DNA of 64,000 nt from Massospora cicadina (GCA_022478985.1 JAKSZP010006615.1:124001-188000), one strand, 5' to 3'; counted from the stretch's first letter, positions 1 to 12,479 are shown. Translations and numbers: made by a program. Notes: a model not told the origin generated them from the letters alone.

Positions 1-627
1 TGAGTTCTTGAACATTGTGTTCCTGCGTAATGAGACCCTCAATGCGTTTTCTGAACAATTTATTGCAGGATCTTATGTGTAAATTGGGGCAGGAACTTTA
101 TTTAAATCTGAGGTGGCCATTGCAATGACCTCCTTGGTGAAACCCTACTGAAAACTGTACACCATCATGTCACCAATTTTGAAGGATGATTCCCCCTGCT
201 CAAGTTTGTTCAATTTCTATATGCCATCTTTCCGCTATCTTTCCTCCTCCCAATACTAAGCAGAAACATACTGCAGTCATCACTTGTCTTTCTTATTATG
301 GTGTATCATCCCGCCCAGTTTTTATTCCACCCAGTAACCCCAGCACTATAACAATTATGCGCCTTGACCTTGGCTGAGTTAACCCAGACGTTTAACATCC
401 AGTTCAAACCTACTTATGACCAGCGCCAGCAGCCCAACTATTTGTCTGCCCATCTTCTGAGAGACAAGGACTCAGACCCTAATGGGGGAAATAATTTGAA
501 TGTGGTCACCCTGGTCACCTTGCCCAAAGTTTACCCCATTGCTGGGTGCACTACGTACACCAGGATCATTACTACCAGGGAAAGATGGAGTGGAGTAGAG
601 ATGGGACTCTCTACCTCAGCTAACTGA
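1..627 (+). pseudogene. gag relic of Gypsy copy A
   Basis: The first ~150 bases read, with one stop, as a gag segment resembling the gag of copy F at 63775-63987: both have an SEQF/TEQF core followed about 20 residues later by a [VA]-x-IAMT motif. A second open stretch at 364-627 (87 codons) is probably the gag C-terminal part but has no recognisable domain, and no zinc knuckle is visible. The capsid-like protein would normally assemble the retrotransposon particle in the cytoplasm. The assignment rests on the weak match to copy F and on position upstream of the protease. Confidence 0.55.
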
Positions 628-1037
628 AACCCACACGTCCCACCTGACCTGTCAAAGTATATTCAGCGGAAGACCCCCAGTATGATGATGTGTTCCTATA
701 TCAGCAGCCTGTTGGAGGAGTGAATGTGCTGACACAAGTGCAAGCCAAGAACATGGCGGAAGAAGGACCCAAGAGCCACCAAAGCCTTACATTTGTCAGA
801 TATTTATACAAAATTCTCCATTTGAGCTGGAACCATCCGCAGACGTGCCTTCCATGAGAGAAGTAAACGTCGTCCTCCCAGTGGACGCTATTGCTAAAAA
901 ATACCCTAAAGTCGGTGAGGGTATTATGAGCTTCCTGAGAAAAGAAACTTTTTAAATGTTCACATACAAAACCATCAAAATTCTTTTTATTCTGAATGTA
1001 CATACTGTGAAATTTCTGTAGCAAACAAAAGTGCCCA

Positions 1038-1845
1038 TTCTATAATAGGTATGGGCTCCCCGGTCAACATAGTTTCCAATAATTTGGTGGCAAAGTTGAT
1101 GCTAATAACTGATGTAGACCATTAAATGGTATATGGAACCACTGGAGCCAAAAGCATGGTCTCTGAGGGGGCGCATAGTGCGCTACCTTTGTGGTTATGG
1201 GTCAAATGTCATTGTATCTCTATCAATAGTCTTACCAAACAGTAATTACGACCTGTTAATTGAAACTGCCTTCATGCAACACTTAAGAGCTGTCATTGAT
1301 ATGACGGAGTAGACATTCAAAATGATGGGGCAGCAGATCCCAATTTACTTTACCTTTAGAGAAGTGTCAAAGGATCCAGTACATATGGGACAAATCAACT
1401 TGCTATAGTGATGAGGTGATTCTGATACATTATCATCAATTAAAGAACAGGACCTGGGCCTCTTTCCAGCAGATATATGAATATCAAGGACTGTCTCAAA
1501 GCTGATGGACCTATATCCATCCCTTTAACCATCCAAGTAATATCAAACACTGAGTTAAGAGGTGACAGTACCAGTTGGGATCTATGGGATTTTTCATTGC
1601 CTTATCAGCAATTGCAGCTTGAGCCCCATGTGGCTCCAGGCATTATCTTACCAGGACATGGAGAGATCAAGGTTTTACTAGCAAATCTACAAAATGAATC
1701 AATGCAAATCCACCAGCATCAAATAGTGACATATTTACACTTGACCCCAGTTGAGGAGGTCCTTCAAGTTCACAAAGTTTTGAATTTCTGGATGCTTTCA
1801 GTCTACCCATCAAAAATCATCTCGGTTCATTTGTGGTGGTATTGA
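1038..1845 (+). pseudogene. protease and protease-RT linker relic of Gypsy copy A
   Basis: Around 1040-1125 the frame reads IIGMGSPVNIVSNNLVAKL, the retropepsin active-site region, with the catalytic Asp replaced by Gly and Met where Thr or Ser is expected. Copy F has the same stretch with Asp but also Met (DMGAPVNIVS). Downstream, 1477-1845 is a 122-codon open frame with PGIILPGHGEIKVLLANLQ, matched in copy F (62016-62288) and in degraded form in copy E (near 53.8 kb). It is the linker between protease and RT, with no known catalytic role. Loss of the Asp and the many stops make the protease inactive. Confidence 0.7.
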
Positions 1846-1989
1846 ATGAAAATTTAAATGGGTTATTGGAATACCAGAGAGAGCAGGCAATAGTTTTATT
1901 TTATAATATAATGAGATAATTGCTTTGATGACCACGATTTAGGGTGTGCATGGGGAGTGGTACTTTGACTGGACATGGGTGATCATCCC

Positions 1990-2760
1990 CATAAGGTCTT
2001 AGATGATTCACCAATATAGAGTAGTGGAAGAAGTCATCACTGAGGAAATTGATAAGCTTCTGGAGCAAGGGATGCTCAAACTGTCAAAAGTCTTTGGGCT
2101 TCGCCCATTCTGATTGTGAAAAAAGAAGGATGGAACCAACTTGGTAGTAATAGACTACCAGAGGTTTAATAGTATTACCAAGAAGATCTTGTACCCCTTG
2201 CTTCAGATTAACAATCTCTGGACTAGTTGGGGAGCTCACTATTCCTCAGTAATAGGATTAGATATCAGGCTAATGGAAAATTGAGTTGCCTGTGGCGGAA
2301 CAGAGAAATTCGCCATAAACACATCCAAAAGGACTTTTTTTAACCAACGTGTATGCCTCAGGAGCTGTGTACTTCCCCAGCTATCTTTCAATGGGCCATA
2401 ACACCATCCTTGGTGACCTATAAGTTTTCATGCATTCTCATGTGCCTAGATGATATCTATGTCTTCTCCCGCGTGTTTTTTCTAAGCAACTTACCCATTT
2501 TGGAAGATAATTCCGCCAGCTTGTGGATGCCAACATCATGATTAAGCCCCAAAAATGCCATTTCCTCAAGGACCAACTGGAGTACCTTGGGTTCGTTGTA
2601 AACGTGATGGGGCTGAGACCCCAACCAGCATATAGGAAGCTATTTAAAAATATTCAGAAAATTAGTAAGCGCTACATACAAGTATTCTTGAGGATGGTTG
2701 GCTACTACTAATGCTTCATCTCTAACTTCAGTTGTATTAACTGGTCTGATATTTGATTTA
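1990..2760 (+). pseudogene. reverse transcriptase relic of Gypsy copy A
   Basis: Typical Ty3/Gypsy RT landmarks occur in order across three frames: EEIDKLLEQGMLK near 2035, a KKDGTNLVVIDYQRFN stretch near 2120, and CLDDIYVFS near 2445, where the YLDD box has Cys for Tyr. The palm-thumb segment LKDQLEYLGFVVN follows near 2570. Frameshifts near 2100, 2230 and 2510 and several stops break the gene. The enzyme would have copied the element RNA into DNA inside the particle. Confidence 0.85.
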
Positions 2761-2769
2761 CTAAAAAAA

Positions 2770-3240
2770 GACACCATGTTCTAATTTACTGACTGCCAAC
2801 AATGCTCCTTTGACACACCTCAGATGGCGTTGGTCAGTGCACCAGTGCTACACTATCCAAATTTTAATAAAAATTTCTTTGTAAAGATGGATGCATCTCT
2901 TTCCTCTGTTAAGAAGGTTCTACCCCAAAAGACGAATAAGGGGAAGAGCACCTTGATGCGTGCTGCAGTCAGAGCCTGAACTGCCATGAACGTAATTATA
3001 CCATGACTGAGCAGGAATGCTTAGTGGTTATCTACACCTATAAACAATTTTGGGTGTATTCACATGGGTAAAATTCAAAGTTTTAACGGATCATGCCTCA
3101 TTATGCTGGTTGCAGTTTTTTAAAGAGCCTGAAGGGCGTCTATCCTGATGGGCTCTCTGACTGTAGGCTTACGACTTTGAAATTCTTCATTGTCTCAGAG
3201 CAAAATACCAGAATGACAATTGCTTGTCAAGACTACCAAC
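2770..3240 (+). pseudogene. RNase H relic of Gypsy copy A
   Basis: After the RT thumb the frame reads FFVKMDASLSSV near 2875, the first catalytic Asp region of a Ty3/Gypsy RNase H, then weak matches to the Glu motif and, near 3090, a reading close to the DHASL box of copy F. At least three in-frame stops and a frame change near 3090 are present. RNase H would degrade the RNA strand of the RNA-DNA hybrid during reverse transcription. Confidence 0.7.
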
Positions 3241-3399
3241 AATTGTCATCATGTCGGATTTTAGTGAGGTCATGTATGATAAAATGCTCATTGGGAAAGA
3301 TGATGACAAACTGCCCAGTCATAAAGATATTTGATGGAATAAAGGCCAATACGTTCCAGAAGAATGGCGAATTGTACAAGCAGATAGGGGAACCAATGT

Positions 3400-4360
3400 G
3401 ATTTTCCCAAGACCTTCAGCCCAACTGAATATTATTCTTAGAACGCATTGAGCATTTGAACATGGTGGCATGTACAAGTCACTGTAATTGTTGTGCCCTT
3501 GGTATTATTGGGAAAGCATGAACTTTGGCATGATTGAAACCATTTCCTGCTGCCACCAGTGCCAAGTGGAAAAACCATTCAGCCAGAAGACATAATAACG
3601 GTTAGTGAAATCCCATTTTGCTTGGCATACGGTTTCCCTTGATGTCATTGACCCTCTGCCAATGGGAGTTATTTGGTCCAAATATATTCTGGTGGCGATC
3701 AATTACTTGACCAAGTGAGGTGAAAAGTGGGCGATTTTAGCTTTGGGCCGGTCATAATGGCCAACTTTGTAATGGCATGTATTATCCAGTGGCATGGCTG
3801 CCCTCATTTCATCCTTACCAATAACGGATCAAACTTCACTCCCACATACTTTTGAAATTAAGCAAGCTTATGGCCATCCTCGGGACTTGATTACCCTATA
3901 TCACCTTGAGTATAATGGCATGGTTGAGCGAGTTAATAGGACTTTAGCAAACATACTCAAAAAATTGGTAGCAGAATATCTTCATATTGGAGTTTAGTCC
4001 TTTCCACCGCCATCTTCTCTTAAACATTAGTTTTCATTTTTCCATGGTTAAAAAATCTTTTCAATTACTATATGGACGACACCCTACTTATCCAGCACTG
4101 CTCTATGCCTTCAAAGAAGATACTGGAAAATGGATCCCACTGTTACTTGACTAACCTAGCTGACACATTAATCAAGCTGCAAACAGAAGCGTACTCATTC
4201 AGCTTAACCAAAAAGACAAAAACCAGTCTGTTGATCAGGTACAGTGTAGCGGGCAAGCTCAGTTAAAATATGGTGGCCTGTTTCTATTCTATGCCCAAAA
4301 TGGGTTTGGTTGGTATCACAAATTAACAGCATTTGAATTAGTCCAATTGAAATAATTAAG
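3400..4360 (+). pseudogene. integrase relic of Gypsy copy A
   Basis: The zinc-binding part is visible as CCHQCQVEKPF near 3545, then the first catalytic Asp in SLDVIDPLP near 3640, an INYLTK motif near 3700, a damaged second Asp region (TDQTS) near 3825, and the third box YNGMVERVNRTLANIL near 3910, with its Glu kept. The C-terminal tail continues to about 4360 (LADTLIKLQTEAYS), also found in copies B and F. Several stops and frame changes make it inactive. Integrase would insert the cDNA into the host chromosome. Confidence 0.85.
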
Positions 4361-5640
4361 AAAAAAGGTGTGGATGCTTATACTATCAAGGATCCCACAA
4401 TCAGTCAGATCATTAACCAAGTGCATGCAAATTTCCTTCAGGCATATAATAGTAGAAGACTTATCATCCATTCAAAGGGGTAATTTCATGATTCTAATAT
4501 GACTGGACAATAAGCCCTAAGTCTTTATGGTGGAATGGGTGAGATTGGACGAACTAGATAGTTTAATAAAATGGTTAAGATTATCTGACATAAAGCAATA
4601 GGGAGATACTGAGCTTCAAACAAATATTTAGTAAATTGTCTCTAATCAGGTGATAAGGCGATGTCAATGTATGACAAATGATGAGTAAACTGCCTCAAAC
4701 TAAGGCGATAGAAAATTTAATAAATAATAGAATCTGTCAAAACCAATGAGAATATGGCGGAAATGAATATTTTAAGCAAAAAGGTCAGTATTGACGATTT
4801 CGCTGATATATAAGTGAGATGAGAAGACTGAAAAAGGAGGATTGTTGATTGGTAGAAGGTAGTGAGTGGATCAGAAAAAAATCTGCTATTTATAATTTAT
4901 TAAAATAAATGATGTCATTGAAGCAAGTGCTTCATATTTTATTAATATTATAATTATTAATAACATTTGTCTCCAGGACCAGCAACCTTCAAATCATCCA
5001 TCCATTGCTCAGTAGGATTGAACCTTAAACAATTCTTCTGGGATATCTCTATGGTATTGCCAAATTTATAACACATGGGAAAAGTGAACTCAAAAGTATC
5101 CCAGTATTCTAGTCTCTCCAGTTGAATTGGTTGTACCTCAAATTGTGAAGTAGTCACCCATTATTTAATTCTCCTCTCCCCATTGGGGGAGGGTTTCTAT
5201 TATAGTGTTTTATTACATGGTTTTTGATTGAGTTTCTTAATGGTTACAGCTCAGGGTGCCCTGTAGTAAGCAACACGTTTTGGCTTATTGCAAGAAGCCC
5301 CAAATATAAAAATTGGGGTTCCAGAACAGTAAGAATGGTATTTGTGAATTGTCTAAATGATGGCTTGATACTTCATAATGGATGGAGAGAGGTGATAGTG
5401 TAGCATTTTTACTTCTTTAGGGTCTTATAATATGCACTATTCTGTGTTATGATACTGATTATCATAACTATGCAAAGAATATAAAATAGTTATAATTTAT
5501 CTTAGAGGGAATAAACGATAATCTTTTAATATAAAGCTTTCAATAATTATAGAGAGACTAAGTGTTTTGTGGTGAATGGGGCGCCTGAGTCCTCTTTGTT
5601 CAGGATCTTTGTTTCTCATCCAGTATGATGGTTGAGCTTC
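4361..5640 (+). repeat. 3' end of Gypsy copy A: untranslated tail, polypurine tract (4831-4842) and likely LTR start (4843)
   Basis: No coding signal is seen after the integrase tail. A purine run AAAAAGGAGG at 4831-4840 is followed by ATTGTTGATTGG, matching the polypurine tract plus TG of an LTR start. The partner LTR is outside the window, so the LTR end cannot be fixed; the region to about 5640 is the likely extent. A minus-strand open frame at 4957-5157 (66 codons) lies inside it; it resembles nothing I recognise and is probably chance. Confidence 0.4.
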
Positions 5641-5663
5641 AATCTTTCTTTTTTAATAGCTTT

Positions 5664-6820
5664 GGGATTATTGACCTCCATTTTTGCGAGGGAGTCCAGA
5701 TGGCAACCCCTGACATCAGGAAAGATCTCATCTCATGATAATTCTTGAATTTTCTATTAATTCCTGACAAGTTAAGGGCAAGGGCTCATTTGATGATGAT
5801 CCATTCAACTCCAGAAGGCTCAACCCCATCAGAAGATAATTGAACAAATTATCATTTTGATCTCAAGATATATTGGGCTGTTCTTGAGTACAAATGATGA
5901 AAGTTGTAATGCAGGACAGGCAGATTGCACTGAGCCAGTAGTGGGTTAGTGGGGAAAATACAGAATGTGTGGGTTTGGTTATATACAGAAGATGAGTAAC
6001 TGCTATCAGGGCATATTTTTGTATAGGTTTGAATTTTCATTAGGTATCTTGGTCAATCAATTAAAGGCCACTTGATAAATATTAAGGCTAGGATAAAGAT
6101 GAAGGCATTCCTTTCAGATTAGCAGGAAAAATCTTGAATTAATGTGACAGATGATAAACTATGATAAAACTAGGTGTGTTAAAGGATTTTATTATTGTTA
6201 TTAAGTTCAGAGGGGAAAATGAATCAACAAAAGACCCTAGGGGCTGTTGTACTAAGAGTGAAAGGGAAGGATAGGTAGTTGCTTGACAGTATTAGACCTG
6301 GGTACAGGCAACATAATCTGATTGATTATGGAGGTGTGGGCAGAGGGTAAACTAAGCTTTGGATAAACTATAGAACTTTGATGTCATCATCCCTGAATTT
6401 GTTGCCTATTTAGATGAATAGTTCAACATGGAACCAGTTTATTGAGGTCATGCTGTCCATGCACTAAGTTCCACTGGAATCCATTCTGTAGGTCAAACCA
6501 ACAGCATAGACTTGGTGGTCAATCATGCAACTAAACTTGTTGACCCTCAACCCATTATCTCATAGTAGATGGCCCAATTTGGCTTCCATGACTCTTTACA
6601 GAGCAACATGGTCCTTAAAACAATTTTGACCCTTTACAAGGACTTTGTTAAATGGGACCTAGGTGGGGTGAGCACCTGGATCCTTCTGCTGACCCCTGGT
6701 TTGTCCAACTTTTCTACATACCCCTTCTATCATATCCACCAGAGTAGAGGAGGAAAGGAGGGGAAGAGAGGAAGGACCCTGGAGGCTAAGGTAGTAACCC
6801 TTCGCTCATCTGCCACATGA
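5664..6820 (+). pseudogene. unidentified relic reading frame
   Basis: A protein-like reading runs through this stretch on the plus strand, in one frame at 5664-6030 and another from about 6180 to 6820. The second half is the better: only a handful of stops between 6374 and 6820, all TAG or TGA, which could come from single transitions in CAG or TGG codons. Readable pieces include NFDVIIPEFVAYLDE, SSTGIHSVGQTNSIDLVVN and LKTILTLYKDFVKWDLGG; the final open part is 6569-6820. I do not recognise the family. It is not RT, integrase or a zinc-knuckle gag. It lies between Gypsy copy A and the LTR of copy B. Confidence 0.4.
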
Positions 6821-7815
6821 GCCAGGTAGCTCAACTGGGACAGGGGTTTTCTTGATAATATGACCCCTATTACACCTGAAGAGGTGCTGATACCAGTCCA
6901 GTAAAATTGGCTGTGCCTCAGGAACTATAGTTTAAATAAAAGTCTATTTTCATTAATTAAGGTTTATTGTGTGTTTTATTAAGTTACTTTCTCCATACAC
7001 TATTAATAGTTTATGTGAAAATTCACCTGTCATTAAATACAACGCCTACGTGCTATTTCCTAGTATTTGGTGCTCATTACATGGGTCACTTTATGCACCA
7101 TGTATTCTAGAACTTTTTTAATGAATCATCCAGGACGTTATTTCCATTCTGATTCTGATTGTTTTATCTCTACTGATAATCTGCCTCCAAGGTCAGCATT
7201 ATATGATTTACTTATTTATCAACATAGTGACAATATGGATGGCTAGTTTTTCAAGTCTTGGGGAAGCAAAATTGTGGCTTTGAAGTTAATAAAATATGGA
7301 GGAAACCTGGCGCCATCATAACAGCTTTGATCAAACTTTAACTCAATCTGTTTAATCTAATACTGATCTGGAGAATGAGAGCAACTCCTTGAAAAACTAG
7401 TTTTCACCCAATGGATTAACTTAAAATCAGCTAATTTCAACTCTCAACTTCCAAGAAGGAATTGGAGCAGGTTGAACAACAGTTCATGGTGGAGCGCCAC
7501 CACTTGTAAGGGTTGTTAACAAACTCCATCAGTAGTTTAGGAACAACTGTGTTAAATTAAAGGTGAACTTTAATTGGTGGGTGAGGCTGAAGGTATTGAA
7601 GGCTCTGGTTTTTCCTTCATTACCTATCACCTTTGAAGATTTATTAAGTGCATGGATCTCTGCATCCATGGATATTCTGATGATCTCACTAAATATATTG
7701 CTTTAATTGCCAATTCTAGATTTCTTGGCACCCTCTTCTCAGGCAACTCCAGCTGGATAAAGTTGGTGTGTTACTGATCCTCAGTCAAATATTAAGGTTT
7801 AATAAGAATTTCATG
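6821..7815. other. AT-rich stretch without recognisable genes
   Basis: About 1 kb of AT-rich DNA. No open frame longer than about 60 codons, no motif of the element families seen elsewhere in the window, and no RNA gene was noticed. It is bounded on the right by the LTR of Gypsy copy B, whose insertion-site duplication (TCATG) is the last five bases. Confidence 0.5.
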
Positions 7816-8860
7816 TGTGAATCACTGAGAATTGCTTGCATGATAATTGTTATCCTGAACGCTTAATCAGTATAAATTTCTGTAGATTGAACCTTTTTAT
7901 TTCCAATAGCTTACAGTATTATAACTATTTGGAAACTCACTAGGGAGATTAAAATAGTTCTGACTCTTCTGGTTGATTTTGGCATAATTTCTAATGTAAT
8001 CGGAAAATTATTCTGAGACAGATTTCAATACAAGCTGAAAGCACAGCTTGTTGACACTTTTTTAAATAAAAGACTCTGAAAAACCAGGAAAAAGATGAAA
8101 TATAAATTTTTTTATTAAAGGATATATATTTGATAATCAGTCATTAAACCAGGTGCTAGTATTTATTCCTCTAGGGCATCTCCTGACCACATTTGAGAAC
8201 GCTTTTTAACAGATGTTTTACTACCTCAGTTCGTCCCTTGAACTGATATGACTGAGACCTATTTTTAGGATTATTGGTGTCAAAATAATCTCAAAATTGG
8301 GAGGATTTCATGGACAAAAATTGCAATAAAAACATGCAAAATTGTCCTAGGATATTTTTGATTTGAGTTTCGTCATACTGCTGACGAAATATACCTTCTG
8401 TGAAATCCTTGCATTGATTAAAGTAGATGACGCACCCCTAATTGGGATGTTGGCAGGCCTCTCTTAATAGCACTAGGTACTCCTAATTGGGTGGTCCATG
8501 TGCAAAGCTATCATGCCAATTATGCGGATTAACATACAAATTTCGCCCCAGTGCAGGAAATTGATTATGTTTTTTCGTTCATTTGATGATACATGGGACT
8601 TATAAACGTTACCTTCAGGTCAGTCACAAACGATTTTGTATGCTAGAAAGTTGATTATGTTCCTGATAATTGGGACTAATTGCTGAGATTTGATGCATAG
8701 ATAATTGGTTTTAACGTGCAAGCGTATTCAGCCCAAACTGTGTAATTGCAATAGGCTTTGAGGCGAGAGTTAAGGTATTAGCTCAAGCAATGTAAGGATA
8801 ATTAACCCAATATGATGGTTGTCAAAGGGTTATTTTTGAGTCAACCACCAAAATCTGAAT
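7816..8860 (-). repeat. 3' LTR of Gypsy copy B
   Basis: A 1.05 kb segment is repeated in the same orientation at 15298-16347. Both start TGTGAA on the plus strand and end at TCTGA; the right copy continues with CA, giving TGT...ACA termini, while the left copy is mutated to AT there. In the compared core (about 8150-8760) the two are roughly 95% identical by eye, and most differences are transitions. Because the element is on the minus strand this is its 3' LTR. The flanking bases TCATG (left) and TCATA (right of the partner) fit a 5-bp target duplication with one mismatch. Confidence 0.9.
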
Positions 8861-8869
8861 TACCCCCAC

Positions 8870-10345
8870 TTGACTCAAACATAAGCCCTAAGATTCCCAA
8901 TTAGTTTTTATTGATCTATTATTGGCTCAAACGCCTAATGAGCATGGAGTTGGGCCTTCTATTTGGTAACTTTGGCTCAAACGCCCAATTAATCTTAAGT
9001 ATGATGCTCTTGTTGTTAATTTTGGCCTGAATGCCTGTCAAGTCTGAAGTTGGATCCTCTCCCCAACCTCAATTGTGAACTAAAGTATTAATCAGAATAA
9101 AACGATTAAAATATTTTTTTCAGCTTTTTTTAACTTTTTCTTTTCTTAATTGGACCACTTATTGAACATTCTTAGGAATTTTGCATGGGCTTGGTTGTAT
9201 ATATGGCTGGTTCTAATATTTTAATAGTGTATATAACTTAGATGTCTTCTTAATTACTTTGAATGGCCCAATCCAGATGCGATTAAATTTTTCAATTGGC
9301 CCAATCTGTGGGCATTGCAAAATAGAGCTTTCTTGTTAACTTTAAATTTGGCCAGTGTGTAACAATTCTCCAAGTCCATCTGATGTTGGGCCTTTTTCTT
9401 AGCAAAACTGTTGTCAAAGACTTGAGCTTGTAGTTTGATTAAAGCATTCAGAAGCTTCTCAATATACTGATTATGAGTGTTCTTTCCAGGTTCCTCTAGG
9501 GCCAAATATCACAGCATTGGTAGGGCTGTGTGTTTTCCATATGATACTTGAAACAGATACATCCTAGTTGATGAATGGTAGGAGATATTGTAGGCGAATA
9601 ATGCCAAACTTAGATAAGTACTCCATTCAAATGGTTTGGTTAAGGATAATTTCTGGATAATGTTCACCAACATCTCGTTTGCGCGCTCAACTGTACCATT
9701 AGTTTTGGGATAATAGGCAGCATAAAGAACACATCATACTCCAATTAATTGGTTAAGCTTGGAAAGGACATTGGCGGTAAAGTTAATTCAGTTAACATTC
9801 AGAACAACCTGGGGACATTCATGTTTGTGGATAATGTTTTCTGGGATGAACTTGGTGGTAGTTGTCAACCAGCTTCCCAAATGGCCTTGGCCTCGACCCA
9901 TTTGGTCAAGTGGTTGATGGTTACAATTTTAAATGGCCTTTGTATTGCTTGTTGGAAGTGGGCTGGCAACGTCAATAGATACAGTGTGCCATGAAAACTT
10001 GGGCTGATCAAGTTGGTAAGAGGTGCTTTTTCAGAATGGTTTTTTGCCTTGGCACTCCGCACAGCATTCTAGTGTTTCTTCAATGTTAAAATGCATTGAC
10101 TCCCAGTAGTAGAATTGCTTCAGATGCTCTTTTGTCTTCTTGAATCCGCCATGCCCTATGGCCTAATGCGCTGCCATTATTAGGTCTGTCCAGGCCAATG
10201 GTCTTGGGAAAATGTACTTTTTGTCCTCGATGAACTTGTAAAGCATCCCATTTTTGATGGTTGTATTTTTTCATAGATCTAATATTAATTTCTTGGGCGG
10301 ATTTGGGCTCATTTTGATACTCCCCAATGATCATTTTCATAAACA
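8870..10345 (-). pseudogene. integrase relic of Gypsy copy B with C-terminal tail
   Basis: Minus-strand pieces: 10340-10086 covers the N-terminal zinc region, 10062-9865 has KIVTINHLTKWVEAKAIW, the stretch after the first catalytic Asp, and 9505-9254 is the C-terminal part (YIEKLLNALIKLQAQVFD) shared with copies A and F. About 400 bases between 9253 and the polypurine tract contain a motif repeated three times at uneven spacing (GGCTCAAACGCC-like, near 8934, 8974 and 9024). Frames change between the pieces and stops are frequent. Integration activity is lost. Confidence 0.85.
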
Positions 10346-10379
10346 GCTCATTGGTGGCCTGACTAAGTGTTGCAATGGT

Positions 10380-10920
10380 GGGTAGTTAGATTAGGCAATT
10401 GATGTTTTGATGCTTTGTCCCAGCTCAATGTTCAATGGTGTAATCCTAACCTTGAAGCTTTAATGCCCAGCAGGCTAATTGTCCCTCAGGTTCTCTTAAG
10501 TTGTTTAACCATCTTAGGGAAGCATGATCGGTCACAACTTTGAAATGAGTGCCATGAAGGTAGACCTGGAATTGCTGCAAGCATATATGACGGCTAAGCA
10601 TTCTTGTTCCATCACCATTTAGTTCCTTTCATGAACGTTTAAGGTCTGACTAGCAAAGGCAAATGGATGTTCTTCACCGTCTTCTTCAACTTGGGATAAC
10701 ACGGCCCCCACTGCTGTTCGGGATGCATCAGTTTGGATGATATGTTCGCAATTTAAGTCTGGGTATCAAAGAACAGGCTCGCCCAATAGGGATGATGAGA
10801 GTTGGTCAAATGCATCCTGGAAATCTGAAGTACAGTCAAAAGAGAACTTAAACTTTAAGTCTATAGAAAAGTGGCTCCCCAAGTTGTGTAAAATTGCCAA
10901 TAAATTGGTAATAGTAACTG
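10380..10920 (-). pseudogene. RNase H relic of Gypsy copy B
   Basis: On the minus strand around 10740-10620 the reading AVGAVLSQVEEDGEEHPFAF then ASQTLN matches the first half of the Ty3/Gypsy RNase H domain (ASxxAVGAVLSQ and SRTL boxes); a QECLAVIYA reading follows, which is the Glu motif. The third part near 10500 is the TDHASLRWL region read antisense, where the plus strand has a GCATGATCGGTCA stretch. At least three stops are present. Confidence 0.8.
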
Positions 10921-10929
10921 ATCATGCCT

Positions 10930-11640
10930 AGGAATACTTGGATATTGCACTTGGATTTGAGCCATTTCATTTTGGATATAGCATCCAACTTAAAGGTTAT
11001 GGTTAAGACCCACTTTGTCAATTACAAATCCGAGGTATTCCAGTTGGTCTTTAAAAAAACTGTCATTTTCTAGGCTTGAATTTTAAGTTTGCAGCTGCTA
11101 ACCTTCTGAAACCTTCTCTAAGTGTTCCAAGTGGTCATTAAAAGTGCGGTTGAAAACAATGATATCATCAAGATACACTAATACACATGATAACTTCATG
11201 TCTACCAGAATTGTGTCCATAGCCCTCTGAAAAGTAGCCATGGCATTGCAGAGCCCTTTCAGTATTCTTGTCGTCTGGAATAGACTCTATTGGGCTATAA
11301 TTGCATATTTCTCGTGCTCTTCTTTGGGAAGATCTATTTGCCAATACCAGCTGATAAGGTCCATTGCTGAGAAGAACTTCGCACCCCCTAGCCTATCCAA
11401 GGCATTGTCAATTTGTAGCAGAGGGTACGAGTCCTTCGTTGTGATGTTGTTTAGCATCTGATAATCAATGACTACTTGGTTTCTTCTATCCTTTTTATTC
11501 ACTATTAAAATTGGTGCTGCCCATGGAATTTTTGAAGGGACTAACATGCCACAATCGAGGAGCTCCTTAGTCTCCTTAAATACAGCTTCTTCTGATGATT
11601 TTGAGCATCTAATTGGCCATAATTAATTTGGTTTATGATC
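10930..11640 (-). pseudogene. reverse transcriptase relic of Gypsy copy B
   Basis: The best preserved stretch, 11547-11287, is an 86-codon open frame with PWAAPILIVNKKD, QVVIDYQMLNNI, SYPLLQIDNALDRLGGAK and FSAMDLISWYWQI, all standard RT fingers and palm boxes. The YLDD catalytic box is intact in another frame near 11180 (CVLVYLDDIIVF). At least one frameshift lies between them and stops occur in the thumb. The length and order are normal for Ty3/Gypsy RT. Confidence 0.92.
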
Positions 11641-12479
11641 TCTGGTATCACTTTTGTGGGTGACACTCTTAGCACATCCCAAGTTGAAATTATCTTATGC
11701 AAATAATTCCTGATATTTATATAATAACTCCTGATTTTGGCCTTTCTCAGATTTGGTTAGGTTGCTTAAATTGGCCATAGGGACCACATACTATATGCTG
11801 AGTAGGTTTTTACCAGGGAGCCCTAATTTGACAAAAGTCCTGAAATCATGAAATGAGTGAATTTCCAAGGTAGGGAAAAGATGTAGAAATGCGATTGTTT
11901 GATGTCACTTTATGGAGTTAGGATGATTTTTCAGGTTTGCACATAAGATATGTATTTCTTCCATGGCCAGGAATGATAATACCTGGGGCATTGTTTGGTT
12001 CAAATTGCGATTTAAACCATAGTTGATATACTTCACCATAAAGTCCTTCCTGGATACTAATCGTTAGTCCCATTGGGACAATTACTTGATCTCTGGATGG
12101 TTTAGTGATGCTCTGATTTGATTGAAATGGAATGCCATTTGAATTATCGATCTGAGTGGGTAGTGCTTTAATCTCTGATAGCGCTTTGAGTTACTCAATC
12201 AGGACTCCATCTTTGTAGGCCAGATCTATAATATAGGCTGGGTTTTTTTTCTCAACTGCCTTATCTCAGTTATAGTAAAATGGAATACACTGGCCAAGAA
12301 TGGTGAGAGTATCATCCATATGATTATTAGTAATCCATATCTTCTCTGAAATCAGTCCCAATTAGGATATTATAGTTTTTATCTGGTAACACTATGGCAG
12401 GTGCTTTTACTACAATGTATCTGAATATGAGAGGTAGGGTACTGTATGTGCTCCAGCTGTTCCATATTCCTGACAGTGG

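Larger units (their letters stand above)
1..4842 (+). mobile_element. Gypsy copy A, degenerate Ty3/Gypsy internal region (5' end outside window)
   Basis: A plus-strand LTR retrotransposon reads gag, protease, RT, RNase H, integrase in the Ty3/Gypsy order, then a purine tract just before a TGTT sequence that may be the 3' LTR start. Its 5' LTR and gag start lie left of the window. Every domain is broken by stops and frameshifts, so it is dead. The gag, pre-RT linker and integrase pieces resemble Gypsy copy F at the right edge of the window (for example the linker motif VLLANLQ in both), so A and F belong to one lineage. Domain entries follow separately. Confidence 0.85.

Noticed and set aside
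701..1024. 107-codon minus-strand frame
   Set aside because: Overlaps the plus-strand gag-protease relic of Gypsy A; no similarity to any domain.
8870..9060. Tandem repeat or CRISPR-like array (GGCTCAAACGCC motif)
   Set aside because: Only three diverged copies at spacings of 40 and 50 bases, inside the 3' end of Gypsy B; a eukaryotic context without Cas genes.
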